From Roseibium sp. Sym1 (GTDB lineage Bacteria; Pseudomonadota; Alphaproteobacteria; Rhizobiales; Stappiaceae), in assembly GCF_027359675.1 (NCBI RefSeq), contig NZ_CP114786.1, positions 682,001 through 746,000 on the forward strand: a stretch of DNA of 64,000 nucleotides, written 5' to 3'. Both the position numbers and the translations under genes were made by a program. This document shows positions 16,259-25,809 of the stretch, piece by piece. Position 1 is the stretch's first letter; the number at the start of each line of letters is the position of its first letter. The notes under the pieces are model-generated. The model ran no database searches, was not told the origin of the DNA, and worked only from the letters and a program-made list of their open reading frames with translations.

Positions 16259-17287
16259 ATGAACCCGATCGAACGCGCCCTCGGCATTCTTCTGCTGTTG
16301 ACCGGCGGCAAGCTGGTGCCGGCCACCACCCTGGCCGAGCGCTTCCAGGTGTCGCTCAGGACCATCTACCGGGACATCGACCGGCTGATCGCGCTCGGCG
16401 TTCCGGTCGATGCGGAGCGCGGCGCGGAAGGCGGCTACCGGCTGGCCAGCGGCTACCTGCAGCCGCCGGTGGCGCTCACCCGCAACGAGACCGCCGCGCT
16501 GCTGGCGGCCATGGCGCTGGTGCGCTCCAGCCGCACGGTTCCGCTTGCCGCCGAGCTGGATGCCGCGGAGAAGAAGCTGCTCGCCTCGCTGCCGAAATCC
16601 GTGCACGGGCTCCTGAAGGATGCCGACCGGATCGTCGGCATCGAGCCGATCCCGGCGGACATCTTTCATTCCGGCACGAGAGCCGAACCGACGGAGGACT
16701 GGCAAAAGGCGCTGGACGGGTTCATGGCTGGCATCCTGGATGGCAAGCGGGTGCGCTTCGAGCATGTCAACCCGGTGCGCAAGACCGTCAAGTCCCACGA
16801 CGTCGAGCCCTATGGCGTGATGTTCGACCGGGACCTGTGGTATCTGGCGGGGCGCTGCGTCGACACGGATCTTTTGAAGGTCTACCGCGCCGACAGGGTG
16901 CGGGACCTTGAAATCAGCGGCCTGTTCTTCCGGCCGGACAAGGCCTTCTCGATCCAGAGCCTGCTCGGAGGTGCCTGGCTGTCGAACGCCATGCGCCGCT
17001 GGGAGCAGGAGGAGGAAATCGCCGAGATCCTGATCACGCCGGCCCAGGCCAGGAAACTCGGCGCCGACTGGTACTACCGCCACGCCGTGTTCACGCCCGC
17101 CAAGGACGGCCGGGTGCTGATCAGCATTCCCTCGACCGAACGGGCACGCATCCTGCCCCTGGTCCGCTGGCTCGGTCCGGGTGCTGAACTGGTCGGACCG
17201 GAGCATCTGAGGGCGGAGCTGGCGGCGGAACTTGAAGAGCTCGCGGCGCTTTATGCAGCGGCTGAGCCGGTCAATCGGACGGCATGA
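16259..17287 (+). CDS. HTH-WYL transcriptional regulator
   Basis: 342 residues. An N-terminal DeoR-type winged helix (LTGGKLVPATTLAERFQVSL then RTIYRDIDRL) is followed by the WYL domain (VRFEHVNPVRKTV, VEPYGVMFDRDLWYLAGRC, KVYRADRVRDLEI). A WCX-like C-terminal extension runs to about residue 325. WYL domains bind ligands such as nucleic-acid pieces or small effectors. No operon partner follows; the gene is divergent from the DUF1127 gene, a possible target. The start ATG is supported by the immediate onset of the HTH. Confidence 0.92.
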   Translation: MNPIERALGILLLLTGGKLVPATTLAERFQVSLRTIYRDIDRLIALGVPVDAERGAEGGYRLASGYLQPPVALTRNETAALLAAMALVRSSRTVPLAAELDAAEKKLLASLPKSVHGLLKDADRIVGIEPIPADIFHSGTRAEPTEDWQKALDGFMAGILDGKRVRFEHVNPVRKTVKSHDVEPYGVMFDRDLWYLAGRCVDTDLLKVYRADRVRDLEISGLFFRPDKAFSIQSLLGGAWLSNAMRRWEQEEEIAEILITPAQARKLGADWYYRHAVFTPAKDGRVLISIPSTERARILPLVRWLGPGAELVGPEHLRAELAAELEELAALYAAAEPVNRTA

Positions 17288-17317
17288 TAAGGAAGCGGTC
17301 CTCTTCAGTGCCCCTCG

Positions 17318-17487
17318 ACCGTCATTCCGGACAAGCACAGCGCCAGCTGTGTGCAGATCCGGAATCCAGCGCATCAGCGTGAGCGAAGCGAACACAAAAC
17401 AGCGGAAATGGCCGCGCTGACGCGCGAAATACACGCTGGATTCCGGATCGGCGTGCAGCCATAGCTGCACTTGTCCGGAATGACGGT
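17318..17487. repeat. Intergenic inverted repeat, family A (two arms)
   Basis: Begins ACCGTCATTCCGGACAAGC and ends TTGTCCGGAATGACGGT. The arms also share ATCCGGAATCCAGCG and CGCTGGATTCCGGAT. Related copies are at 13799-13878 and 22784-22967. Confidence 0.85.
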
Positions 17488-17510
17488 GGAGAGGCTCTCG
17501 CTCCCTCCCC

Positions 17511-18317
17511 TCACCCCAGAAAGTAAAGCCCGGCAAAGCCGGCGAGGCCGACCGCGATCCGCCACCAGGCAAACGGGGCGAAGCCGTGTTTGGAGACGAA
17601 GTCGAGCAGCCCCTTGACCACGAAGACGCCGGCGATGAACGAGGCGACGAAACCGATGGTGATCAAAATGGCATCGTCGGCCGACAGCACATTGCGGTTC
17701 TTGTAGAGATCATAGGCAAAGGCGCCGGCCATGGTCGGCATGGCAAGAAAGAACGAGAATTCGGCAGCCGAGCGCTTGTCCGTGCCCATCAGCAGCGCCC
17801 CGGCAATGGTGGCGCCGGAGCGCGATACGCCCGGCACCATCGCCAGGCACTGGAAAAACCCGATCTTCAGGCACAGCGACAGGGGATAGTCCATCACATT
17901 GGTGTAGCGCGGCGTTAGCGGCAGACGGTCGATCCACAGGAGAATGATGCCGCCGACCAGCAGGGTCGTACAGATCAGCGCCGGGGACTCGAACAGCACC
18001 TCCTTGATGAACCCGTGCAGCAGGACACCGATGACGGCCGCAGGCAGGAAGGCGAGCAGGATGCCGAAGACGAACCGGCGGCTGGTGGGATCGGACGGCA
18101 AGGCAAGCGTCAATTGCCACAGGCGGGAAAAATAGACCGACAGGATCGCCAGGATGGCTCCGAGCTGGATCAGCACCTCGAAGGTCTTGCCGGTGCTGTT
18201 GAAACCGAGGAAATGTCCGAGCAACAGGATGTGGCCGGTGGAGGAAACGGGTATGAACTCGGTCAGCCCTTCGACAATCCCCAGAATCAGAGCGTTTACA
18301 ATCGTTTGGCCGTCCAT
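17511..18317 (-). CDS. uppP: Undecaprenyl-diphosphate phosphatase
   Basis: 268 residues from ATG 18317, which has GGAGA ten bases upstream; a TTG at 18335 would add six residues. The two family motifs are present: [14 protein letters not shown] (residues about 15-28) and [17 protein letters not shown] (about 160-176). There are about eight transmembrane helices. It removes a phosphate from undecaprenyl diphosphate in the inner membrane, recycling the carrier lipid for peptidoglycan and other envelope polymers, and confers bacitracin tolerance. Length matches the family. Confidence 0.97.
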   Translation of the reverse strand: MDGQTIVNALILGIVEGLTEFIPVSSTGHILLLGHFLGFNSTGKTFEVLIQLGAILAILSVYFSRLWQLTLALPSDPTSRRFVFGILLAFLPAAVIGVLLHGFIKEVLFESPALICTTLLVGGIILLWIDRLPLTPRYTNVMDYPLSLCLKIGFFQCLAMVPGVSRSGATIAGALLMGTDKRSAAEFSFFLAMPTMAGAFAYDLYKNRNVLSADDAILITIGFVASFIAGVFVVKGLLDFVSKHGFAPFAWWRIAVGLAGFAGLYFLG

Positions 18318-18535
18318 TGTGTATCTTGTCTCCAAATGGCTTGATGCGAACCAGCCTGACCAAGTATGTGTCGCGACTCGAGGGCTCTGCCCCGGCCGCC
18401 GCCTATTTGACGGAGCTCCGGGGCCGCGTCAAACCCTTGATAACCATATTCAGGGCAAACTCCGGGTTAACGCGATTTCACCTTGTGTGATCGCATGTCC
18501 CAGTCTTGCCACAGTTCAGGCTCTTAAACCCCTTC

Positions 18536-19228
18536 ATGCTGACCCTCTACCACCATCCGTTCTCGCCCTCGTCGCGGTTCATCCGTCTCATTCTGAGCGA
18601 ATACGGCGCCGCCTTCGAGGAGCATCACGTGAACCCTTGGGAGCGGCCCCGGGACCTGCTGATGCTGAACGCGGCCGGCACGGTGCCGGTGATGGTGGAA
18701 AACGAGGGCCCGGCCATCTGCGGCGCCGGCCCGATCATGGAATACCTGGACGAAACCCGCGGCTACGCGGTCGCCGACCGCCGCCTGATGCCCGATCACC
18801 CGGAAGCGCGCGCGGAAACCCGGCGCCTGGTCGACTGGAGCCTTGGCAAGTTCGACCAGGAAGTGGTCGGCCATCTGGTGCGCGAGCGGATCTACAAGCA
18901 GATCATGCCGAAATCCGCCGGTGGCGGCGAACCGGATTCGGCGGCCCTCAGGGTGGCCCGTGCCAACATCCAGCATCACCTGAAGTATTTCGGCTACCTG
19001 GTCGCCTCGCGCCGCTGGCTCGCCGGCGACCGGCTCACCTTTGCCGATTTTGCGCTGGCCGCGGGCCTGTCCTGCGCCGACTATCTCGGCGAAGTGCCCT
19101 GGAACGGAGAAGAGGACATCCGCAACTGGTATGCCCGGGTCAAGTCGCGCCCGTCCATGCGTCCGCTGCTCGGCGAGAAGGTGCTGGGCATGCCGCCCGC
19201 CCCGACCTACGCGGATCTTGATTTCTAG
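18536..19228 (+). CDS. Glutathione S-transferase family protein
   Basis: 230 residues from ATG 18536 ([20 protein letters not shown]); an earlier in-frame ATG at 18506 would add ten residues without family character. The thioredoxin-like N-terminal domain includes [20 protein letters not shown] and the C-terminal helical domain [18 protein letters not shown]. Ser or Tyr near the N-terminus would contact glutathione. It lies 56 bp upstream of queG in the same orientation, a pairing often seen in Rhizobiales. The specific substrate is unknown. Confidence 0.9.
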   Translation: MLTLYHHPFSPSSRFIRLILSEYGAAFEEHHVNPWERPRDLLMLNAAGTVPVMVENEGPAICGAGPIMEYLDETRGYAVADRRLMPDHPEARAETRRLVDWSLGKFDQEVVGHLVRERIYKQIMPKSAGGGEPDSAALRVARANIQHHLKYFGYLVASRRWLAGDRLTFADFALAAGLSCADYLGEVPWNGEEDIRNWYARVKSRPSMRPLLGEKVLGMPPAPTYADLDF

Positions 19229-19284
19229 CCTGTCCTGCGTTCGGGTACACCCAGAGGAAAGCGCAAACGGATCGGCCGACCGCC

Positions 19285-20427
19285 TTGGACAGGAAAACCC
19301 AAAAACTGCTGCAAGCCTTTCAGGCAAAAGCGGACCAGCTCGGCTTTGACGCCGTCAGGATTGCGTCCGCCGACAGCATTCCACAGGCGGGCGCGCGACT
19401 GCGCCTGTTTCTGGACAAGGGCTATCACGGCACCATGGGCTGGATGGCGGAAACCGCCGACCGCCGGGAAAGACCGGAAGCCCTCTGGCCCGATGTGCGT
19501 TCCGTGATCATGCTGGCGATGAATTACGGTCCGGACGATGCCCCGGAAAATCACCCGCTGGCGCATCTGAAGGATCGCGGCACCGGCGGCATTTCCGTCT
19601 ATGCACGGCACCGCGACTATCACGACGTCATCAAGGGCCGCCTGAAGGAACTGGCGAGTTTCCTCGTTTCCCGCGCGGGCGGCGATGTGAAGGTGTTCGT
19701 CGACACGGCCCCGGTGATGGAAAAGCCGCTGGGGGAAGCCGCCGGTCTCGGCTGGCAGGGCAAACACACCAACCTGGTCTCGCGCGAGCTCGGCTCCTGG
19801 TTTTTCCTGGGTGCGATCTTCACCACGCTGGAGTTGCCACCGAGCGGCGCGGAAAGCGATCATTGCGGCTCCTGCCGCGCCTGCCTTGACGCCTGCCCCA
19901 CGGACGCCTTCCCGGCGCCCTACCAGCTCGATGCCCGGCGCTGCATTTCCTACCTGACCATCGAACATCCCGGGCCGATCCCGCATGAGTTCCGCCAGGC
20001 CATGGGCAACCGCATCTATGGCTGCGACGATTGCCTGGCCGCCTGCCCATGGAACAAGTTCGCAACCGCTGCCCGGGAGGCGAAGCTCGTCGCCAGGCGG
20101 GACCTGACCAACCCGGCACTTGCAGACCTTCTCAAGCTTGACGATGCCGGTTTCCGCAAGCTGTTCTCCGGGTCTCCCGTCAAGCGGATCGGCCGCAACC
20201 GGTTCCTGCGCAACGTGCTGATCGCCGCCGGCAACAGCGGTGATGCCGGGCTTCTGGCAAACGTCCGCGCCCATCTGGCCGATCCGGACGCAACGGTCCG
20301 GGGCACGGCGGTCTGGGCGCTGCGCCGGCTGGCACCGGCGATGGAGTACGCCTCCGAAAGACGCATGGCCTTGCCGGGGGAAAGCGATGTTGCCGTGCGC
20401 GCTGAATGGGCGGATGCGGCCTCCTGA
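19285..20427 (+). CDS. queG: Epoxyqueuosine reductase
   Basis: 380 residues from a TTG start at 19285. The N-terminal cobalamin-binding DUF1730 domain includes [10 protein letters not shown] and [19 protein letters not shown]. Two 4Fe-4S clusters are ligated by [16 protein letters not shown] (residues about 194-209) and [11 protein letters not shown] (about 249-259). The C-terminal part is HEAT-like ([18 protein letters not shown]). It reduces epoxyqueuosine to queuosine in the anticodon loop of GUN tRNAs in the cytoplasm. Length and domain order match the family. Confidence 0.97.
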   Translation: MDRKTQKLLQAFQAKADQLGFDAVRIASADSIPQAGARLRLFLDKGYHGTMGWMAETADRRERPEALWPDVRSVIMLAMNYGPDDAPENHPLAHLKDRGTGGISVYARHRDYHDVIKGRLKELASFLVSRAGGDVKVFVDTAPVMEKPLGEAAGLGWQGKHTNLVSRELGSWFFLGAIFTTLELPPSGAESDHCGSCRACLDACPTDAFPAPYQLDARRCISYLTIEHPGPIPHEFRQAMGNRIYGCDDCLAACPWNKFATAAREAKLVARRDLTNPALADLLKLDDAGFRKLFSGSPVKRIGRNRFLRNVLIAAGNSGDAGLLANVRAHLADPDATVRGTAVWALRRLAPAMEYASERRMALPGESDVAVRAEWADAAS

Positions 20428-20548
20428 ATATCCGCGCGGCGAGTCGACCTTGTCACGAGATTGGGCCATAGTCATGAAATGGCCAAAGCTGCCCCCCATA
20501 TCGGGTTCGACCGCGGTCGATTCCGTTCATACCATTGGAGCCAAAACA

Positions 20549-22717
20549 TTGAGTTTCCACGCCATATCCGCCCCTTTGCCCTCATCCGCCAGGGCGCGCG
20601 CCCGGCTCCTGACCCTGAGCACTGCCCTGGTGCTGGTGTCCGGCAGCGCATTTGCCGAGGACACCGGCATTGCCGCCTATGACGCGTTTGCCGCGGGCCT
20701 TCAGGAGCTGGGCGTTACGGTTGAGAACGGTGAGGTCAGCTATGATGACGGCAGCGACACGCTGACCCTCACCGACAGCACACTGTCGTTGCGCGGCACC
20801 CTCAGGGACCTGCCGGCAGGCAGAACGGATGCGACCGGTGATGACGATGCCCAGGACGGCGCGACTGCCGAATTGACCGACCTCACCTATGAGATATCGC
20901 TCAGCAGCGGCACCGTGACCATCTCGGGCCTGAAACATGAAGACGGTGCCTTTTCGTCCGCAAGCTGGATCTATTCCGACGACACCCGCTTCGTCATTTC
21001 CGGCTCCGCCGAGGGCGAAGGCCGCATGAAACTGGATGGCCGCATGGCCGGCCTCTCGGCTACGGACTACAGCTTCACCATCCCCAAGCTGCCGCCGGAA
21101 GCACCGGACCGCCAGGTCAGCCGCTGGCTGCCTTTCCTGCAGGCCTCCCTGCTGACGTCCTATGAAGAGGTCAGGGCGGACAGCACGGCGGCCACCATCG
21201 AGGCCTACGGCACCGAGGACGGCAAGGATACGCTGGTCGTGTCCGGCACCATGCAGATGGACGGCTACCGGATGTCCGATGCCAGGGACGGCCGTATCGG
21301 CGAGTACTCCATCGACAAGTTCACCCAGACATTGCAGACGCTCGATCCTTCTTCGGGCCAGATGCTGACCCAGGAAACCAGCCAGGGCAAAACCATTTAT
21401 TCCGGTATCGATGCCGCCGCCTTTGTCGACCTGCTGGACCCGAACGTCCCGGCTGGTGACGAGCGCGTGATCGTCATCGGTTCCGGTTCCACCGTGAACT
21501 ACATGTCCCGCCAGGACGTTGGCCAGGGCCTGTCGATTGAAATGACCGCCGACGAGGCGACCTTGAGCGACGTTTCCCTGATCAAGCGTGACAACACCTT
21601 TTTGCGGATCTTCGATGACCTGTTCGCCCAGAAGGAACCGGCTCCGGAAGAGCTGATCACCGGGATTTTTCAGCTCTACCGCTCCTTCGGCCTCGCCGAT
21701 GCGCGCATCAGCGGCATCAAGATCAAGGTGCCGACACCCGGCCCCGAGAAGATGGCCGACATCTCCATCGACGAAATGGCCATGACAAATGTCGATTCCA
21801 GCGGAATCGGCGAGATGATGATGGTCGGCCTCAACGCTCCGGACCTGCCTGAGGGCGCCTCGCTCAAGCTCGACTGGGCCGCCATCAGCGACATCGAGTT
21901 CGCCGACTACACGCCGATGCGCGCGATGATCAGCACGTTGATGGTCGATCCCGAGTTTGGCGAGGACCATCCGCTCGATGTTGCCCGGGCTTTCATGCCG
22001 CGTTCCCTCGGCTACGAGATCAAGGGCCTGGACGTGACCATGCCGGACGCCGGTCGCACCCTGATCGGTGCCGCGGAGATGTCCGTTTCAACAACGGTTC
22101 CGCCGATCCCCACCAGCGTCTTCGTCCGCAACGAAGGCATCCAGGTCCCGGTCAGCGCCATAGACGACCCCGAGGCGGAGGCCCTGTTCGAGGCGCTTGG
22201 CCTTGAAAACGTGGTCTGGTCGGACGAAACCCGGCTCTACTGGGACGAGGCGACACTCGAGCTCCGTCTCGAGAAATTCATGGTCGACATCGAAGGGGTC
22301 GGCCGCGCGGAACTGTCGGCGCGCTTCGCCAACGTGCCGAAGTCGCTGTTCGAGGATCCGGAAGGCCAGGGTCAGATGGCCATGATCGTGGCGCAATTCG
22401 TCGACGCCTCGCTGACCTTCAAGGATGCCGGTCTTGCCACCAAGGGCATTGCCCATGTCGCCGAGAGCCAAGGCATTCCGGAAAACGTCTTCCGCGAGGC
22501 GCTGGTCGCGCAGGCCACTGCTGCCACCGCGCCGATCGGGAACGAGGCCTTCACGCAGATGGTCAGCGACGCTGCGTCGAAGTTCATGGACAATCCGGGG
22601 GAACTGAAGGTGACCCTGACGCCGGCCGCTCCCGTGCCGCTCGCCCAGATCCTCGGCAGCATGGCCGCGCCGCAGACCCTGCCGGATCTTCTGGCGGTCA
22701 AGATCGAAGCAAACTGA
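20549..22717 (+). CDS. Exported protein of unknown function, 722 residues
   Basis: I chose TTG 20549 because GGAG lies about eight bases upstream and a signal peptide follows at once (ARARLLTLSTALVLVSGSAF, cleavage near AFAED); an ATG at 20474 is possible. The mature protein is acidic and beta-rich with many repeated short patterns of the kind TYEISLSSGTVTISGLKHE and LKLDWAAISDIEFADYTPM. The C-terminus (residues about 600-722) is more helical. There are no cysteines or catalytic motifs I recognise. I do not know a family; the repeated amphipathic strands suggest a periplasmic scaffold or lipid-binding fold such as AsmA-like proteins, but this is speculation. It is 121 bp after queG and closed by a strong terminator. 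Confidence 0.8.
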   Translation: MSFHAISAPLPSSARARARLLTLSTALVLVSGSAFAEDTGIAAYDAFAAGLQELGVTVENGEVSYDDGSDTLTLTDSTLSLRGTLRDLPAGRTDATGDDDAQDGATAELTDLTYEISLSSGTVTISGLKHEDGAFSSASWIYSDDTRFVISGSAEGEGRMKLDGRMAGLSATDYSFTIPKLPPEAPDRQVSRWLPFLQASLLTSYEEVRADSTAATIEAYGTEDGKDTLVVSGTMQMDGYRMSDARDGRIGEYSIDKFTQTLQTLDPSSGQMLTQETSQGKTIYSGIDAAAFVDLLDPNVPAGDERVIVIGSGSTVNYMSRQDVGQGLSIEMTADEATLSDVSLIKRDNTFLRIFDDLFAQKEPAPEELITGIFQLYRSFGLADARISGIKIKVPTPGPEKMADISIDEMAMTNVDSSGIGEMMMVGLNAPDLPEGASLKLDWAAISDIEFADYTPMRAMISTLMVDPEFGEDHPLDVARAFMPRSLGYEIKGLDVTMPDAGRTLIGAAEMSVSTTVPPIPTSVFVRNEGIQVPVSAIDDPEAEALFEALGLENVVWSDETRLYWDEATLELRLEKFMVDIEGVGRAELSARFANVPKSLFEDPEGQGQMAMIVAQFVDASLTFKDAGLATKGIAHVAESQGIPENVFREALVAQATAATAPIGNEAFTQMVSDAASKFMDNPGELKVTLTPAAPVPLAQILGSMAAPQTLPDLLAVKIEAN

Positions 22718-22740
22718 GTGAACTCGGTCTTTCAACAACA

Positions 22741-22771
22741 AAGAGCGGCCAACTGGCCGCCCTTTCTTTTT
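22741..22771 (+). terminator. Rho-independent terminator
   Basis: GCGGCC-AACT-GGCCGC stem followed by a T-rich tract, 24 bp after the 722-residue protein gene. Confidence 0.85.
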
Positions 22772-22783
22772 AAACCCCACCGT

Positions 22784-22967
22784 CGTCATTCCGGACGGTC
22801 TGCAGCGCAGCTGCATGGCCAGATCCGGAACCCAGCGGTTACTTCGCACCGCAGGTGCGCCCCTATTTTATAAAATGCTTGCTTGGTTTTGTGCTCGCTT
22901 CCGCTCGCGCCGATACGCTGGGTTCCGGATCATCGCGCAGCGTTGCTGCACTTGTCCGGAATGACGG
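22784..22967. repeat. Intergenic inverted repeat, family A (two arms)
   Basis: GTCATTCCGGAC at the left and TTGTCCGGAATGACGG at the right, with inner arms GATCCGGAACCCAGCG and CGCTGGGTTCCGGATC. It lies between two convergent genes and their terminators. There is no gene in 22718-23040. Confidence 0.85.
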
Positions 22968-22995
22968 TCGGTAGGTTTGCCATTGGGTGGAAACA

Positions 22996-23022
22996 AAAGG
23001 GCGGCCATTGGCCGCCCCTTTC
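22996..23022 (-). terminator. Rho-independent terminator of the formate dehydrogenase operon
   Basis: GGGCGGCC-AAT-GGCCGCCC on the minus strand followed by TTTTGTTT, 20 bp after the alpha-subunit stop. Confidence 0.85.
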
Positions 23023-23040
23023 AATTGATTTTCCGGATTT

Positions 23041-25809
23041 CTATTCCGCCGCGGCCTGCTCCCGGGCCGGGCCGATGCGGGCGGCGCAGAACTTGAATTC
23101 GGGGATCTTGCCGAACGGGTCGAGCTGCGGGTTGGTCAGATAGTTCGCCGGGGCTTCGAAGAAGCAGAACGGGATGAACATCATGCCTGTCGACACATCC
23201 CGGTCGGCGCGCAGGGTCAGCGTGATTGCGCCGCGGCGGGTTTCCACCGTGACCTGCTGGCCGATCTCGAGTCCCTGCAGCTTGATGTCGCGCGGGTTCA
23301 TGGAGACGACCGGTTCCGGCTCGATGGCGTTGAGCACTTCCGCGCGCCGTGTCATGGCGCCGGTATGCCAGTGCTCCAGCATGCGGCCGGTGGTCAGCAC
23401 CATCGGGTAGTCCGCGTCCGGGGTCTCGTTCGGCGGCACAAGGTCCGTCGGAACGATCTTGCCGCGGCCGTCGGCAGTCGGGAAGGACTGGCCGAACAGG
23501 ATCTCGTTGCCGGGCTTGTCCGGCGCGTCGGCCGGATAGGTGACCGTGCCGTCGCGTTCCAGGCGCTCCCAGGAAATGTTGTTGAGCGAGGCCATGTGCG
23601 AGCACATTTCCTCGTAGATCTCCGGAACATCCCCATAGGTCCAGTCAAGGCCCAGGCGGTTGGCCATCTCGATCAGGATCTGCCAGTCGGCGCGGGCTTC
23701 TCCCGGCATCGGCACGCAGGGACGGCCGATCTGGACCTGGCGGTTGGTGTTGGTGAAGGTGCCTAGCTTTTCCGCATGGGCGGAGGCCGGAAGGATAACG
23801 TCGGCGTGCCAGGCGGTTTCGGTCAGGAAGATGTCCTGCACCACCAGGTGTTTCAGGCTCGCCAGCGCCTTGCGGGCGTGGTTCTGGTCCGGATCCGACA
23901 TGGCCGGGTTCTCGCCCTGGACATACATCGCCTCGATGCCGCCTGCGAGAATGTCGTCCATGATCTCGACCACGGTCAGGCCGCGCACCGGGTCGAGCGT
24001 GCGGCCCCAGGCGTCCTCGTATTCGGCCCGGATGTCCGGGTTTTCCACGGAGCGGTAATCCGGAAACACCATCGGAATGAGACCCGCATCGGAGGCGCCC
24101 TGGACGTTGTTCTGGCCGCGCAGCGGATGCAGGCCCGTGCCCGGCCGGCCGATCTGGCCGGTGGTCAGCGCCATGGCGATCAGGCAGCGCACATTGTCGG
24201 TGCCGTGGACGTGCTGGGAGACGCCCATGCCCCAGAAGATGATCGACTTCTGGCTGGTGGCGTAGAGCCTCGCGACCTCGCGCAGGGTCTGAGCCTCGAT
24301 GCCGCAGACCGGTTCCATCGCTTCCGGCGTGAAGTCCTTGATCTTTTCCTTGAGCGCCTCGAAGCCGTCGACATGGGCCGCTATATACTGGCTGTCATAG
24401 AGCTCCTCGGTGATGATCACGTTGAGGATCGCGTTCAGCATGGCCACATCCGTGCCCGGCTTGAACTTGAGGCCGTATTCGGCGTAGCGCATCAGGTCCT
24501 GGCCGCGCGGGTCCATGACGATCAGCTTGGTGCCCTTCTTGGCCGCCTGCTTGATATAGGTGGCCGCGACCGGGTGGTTCTGCGCCGGGCGCGCGCCGAT
24601 GACGATCATGCAGTCGGCGTCCCCGGCGGCGTTGAACGGTGCCGTCACGGCGCCCGAGCCGATGCCTTCCATCAGGGCGGCGACGGACGAGGCGTGGCAG
24701 AGCCGGGTGCAGTGGTCGACATTGTTGGTCTGGAAGCCCTGGCGGATCAGCTTCTGGAACAGATAGGCCTCTTCATTGGAGCCTTTCGCCGAGCCGAACC
24801 CGGCAATGCCGGCACCGCCCTTGGCGTCGAACGAGGCTTTCAGGCCGGAGGCGGCCCTGTCCAGCGCCTCTTCCCAGGTCGCCTCGCGGAAATAATCGAG
24901 GTAGTTGCCGCGGGTCATGGAAATGTCGCCGCCCTTGGGCGCATCGTCCCGGCGGATCAGCGGCTTTGTCAGGCGCTCCGGGCTGGAGACATAGTCGAAG
25001 CCGAAGCGGCCCTTGACGCAGAGCCGGTTCTCGTTGGCCGGACCGTTGCGGCCTTCGACACTGACGATCTTGCCGTCCTTGACCGAGACGGAGGTCAGGC
25101 AGCCGACCCCGCAGAAGGGGCAGACGCTGTCGACGGTTTCCTCGGCAAAGATCTCGCGTTTGCTGGCGGTCTCGTCCAAGAGGCTCTTTTCCATCAGCGC
25201 ACCGGTCGGACAGGCGGAGACGCATTCGCCGCAGGCAACGCAGGTGGACAGGCCCATCGGATCGGCGAGGTCGAAGACCGGTATCGTGTGCGAGCCGCGG
25301 TCGGCCATGCCGATGACGTCATTGACCTGGACTTCACGGCAGGCGCGTTCGCACAGGTTGCAGGCGATACAGGCGTCCAGATTGACAGCGATCGCCGGGT
25401 GGGAAATGTCCTGGGGCGTTTTCTCGCACGGCGCGAAGCGGCTGGAGGTCACGCCGACGGTGTCGGACCATTTCCAGAAGTCGCTTTCGGGGTCCGGGTG
25501 ATGGTCGCGCGAGGGCTGGTCGGAGGCCAGCAGTTCGAACACCATCTCGCGGGCTTTTGAAGCGCGCTCGGATGCGGTGTTGACAACCATGCCTTCAGAT
25601 GGCGTGCGAATGCAGGACGCGGCGAGCACACGCTCGCCCTCGATGTCGACCATGCAGGCGCGGCAATTGCCGTCGGAGCGGTAGCCCGGTGCGTCCTTGT
25701 GGCAGAGATGCGGAATGGCGGTGCCTTCACGCTTGGCCACCTGCCAGATGGTTTCGCCTTCATCGGCGGTGACGTTCCTGCCGTCGAGAGAGAAGGTGAT
25801 CCGGCTCAT
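23041..25809 (-). CDS. fdhF: NAD-dependent formate dehydrogenase alpha subunit (Mo/W-bisMGD)
   Basis: 922 residues from ATG 25809, which overlaps the beta-subunit stop as ATGA. N-terminal 2Fe-2S ligands are C36, C49, C52 and C66. Two 4Fe-4S clusters follow: C147/150/153/157 and C190/193/196/200. A further 4Fe-4S site begins CPFCGVGC at residue 230 and closes with the Cys in NRLCVKGRFG. The bis-MGD oxidoreductase core carries Cys371 (TRLCHASS) as the metal ligand, so this is not a selenoenzyme. The C-terminal molydopterin dinucleotide-binding domain is complete. It oxidises formate to CO2 and passes electrons through the clusters to the FMN/NAD subunit. Layout and size match the two-subunit Fdh1 type of Methylobacterium, in which the metal is tungsten; sequence alone does not choose Mo or W. 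Confidence 0.95.
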   Translation of the reverse strand: MSRITFSLDGRNVTADEGETIWQVAKREGTAIPHLCHKDAPGYRSDGNCRACMVDIEGERVLAASCIRTPSEGMVVNTASERASKAREMVFELLASDQPSRDHHPDPESDFWKWSDTVGVTSSRFAPCEKTPQDISHPAIAVNLDACIACNLCERACREVQVNDVIGMADRGSHTIPVFDLADPMGLSTCVACGECVSACPTGALMEKSLLDETASKREIFAEETVDSVCPFCGVGCLTSVSVKDGKIVSVEGRNGPANENRLCVKGRFGFDYVSSPERLTKPLIRRDDAPKGGDISMTRGNYLDYFREATWEEALDRAASGLKASFDAKGGAGIAGFGSAKGSNEEAYLFQKLIRQGFQTNNVDHCTRLCHASSVAALMEGIGSGAVTAPFNAAGDADCMIVIGARPAQNHPVAATYIKQAAKKGTKLIVMDPRGQDLMRYAEYGLKFKPGTDVAMLNAILNVIITEELYDSQYIAAHVDGFEALKEKIKDFTPEAMEPVCGIEAQTLREVARLYATSQKSIIFWGMGVSQHVHGTDNVRCLIAMALTTGQIGRPGTGLHPLRGQNNVQGASDAGLIPMVFPDYRSVENPDIRAEYEDAWGRTLDPVRGLTVVEIMDDILAGGIEAMYVQGENPAMSDPDQNHARKALASLKHLVVQDIFLTETAWHADVILPASAHAEKLGTFTNTNRQVQIGRPCVPMPGEARADWQILIEMANRLGLDWTYGDVPEIYEEMCSHMASLNNISWERLERDGTVTYPADAPDKPGNEILFGQSFPTADGRGKIVPTDLVPPNETPDADYPMVLTTGRMLEHWHTGAMTRRAEVLNAIEPEPVVSMNPRDIKLQGLEIGQQVTVETRRGAITLTLRADRDVSTGMMFIPFCFFEAPANYLTNPQLDPFGKIPEFKFCAARIGPAREQAAAE

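Noticed and set aside
24694..24704. Selenocysteine in the formate dehydrogenase active site
   Set aside because: The ligand position is encoded by an ordinary Cys codon (Cys371) and there is no in-frame TGA.
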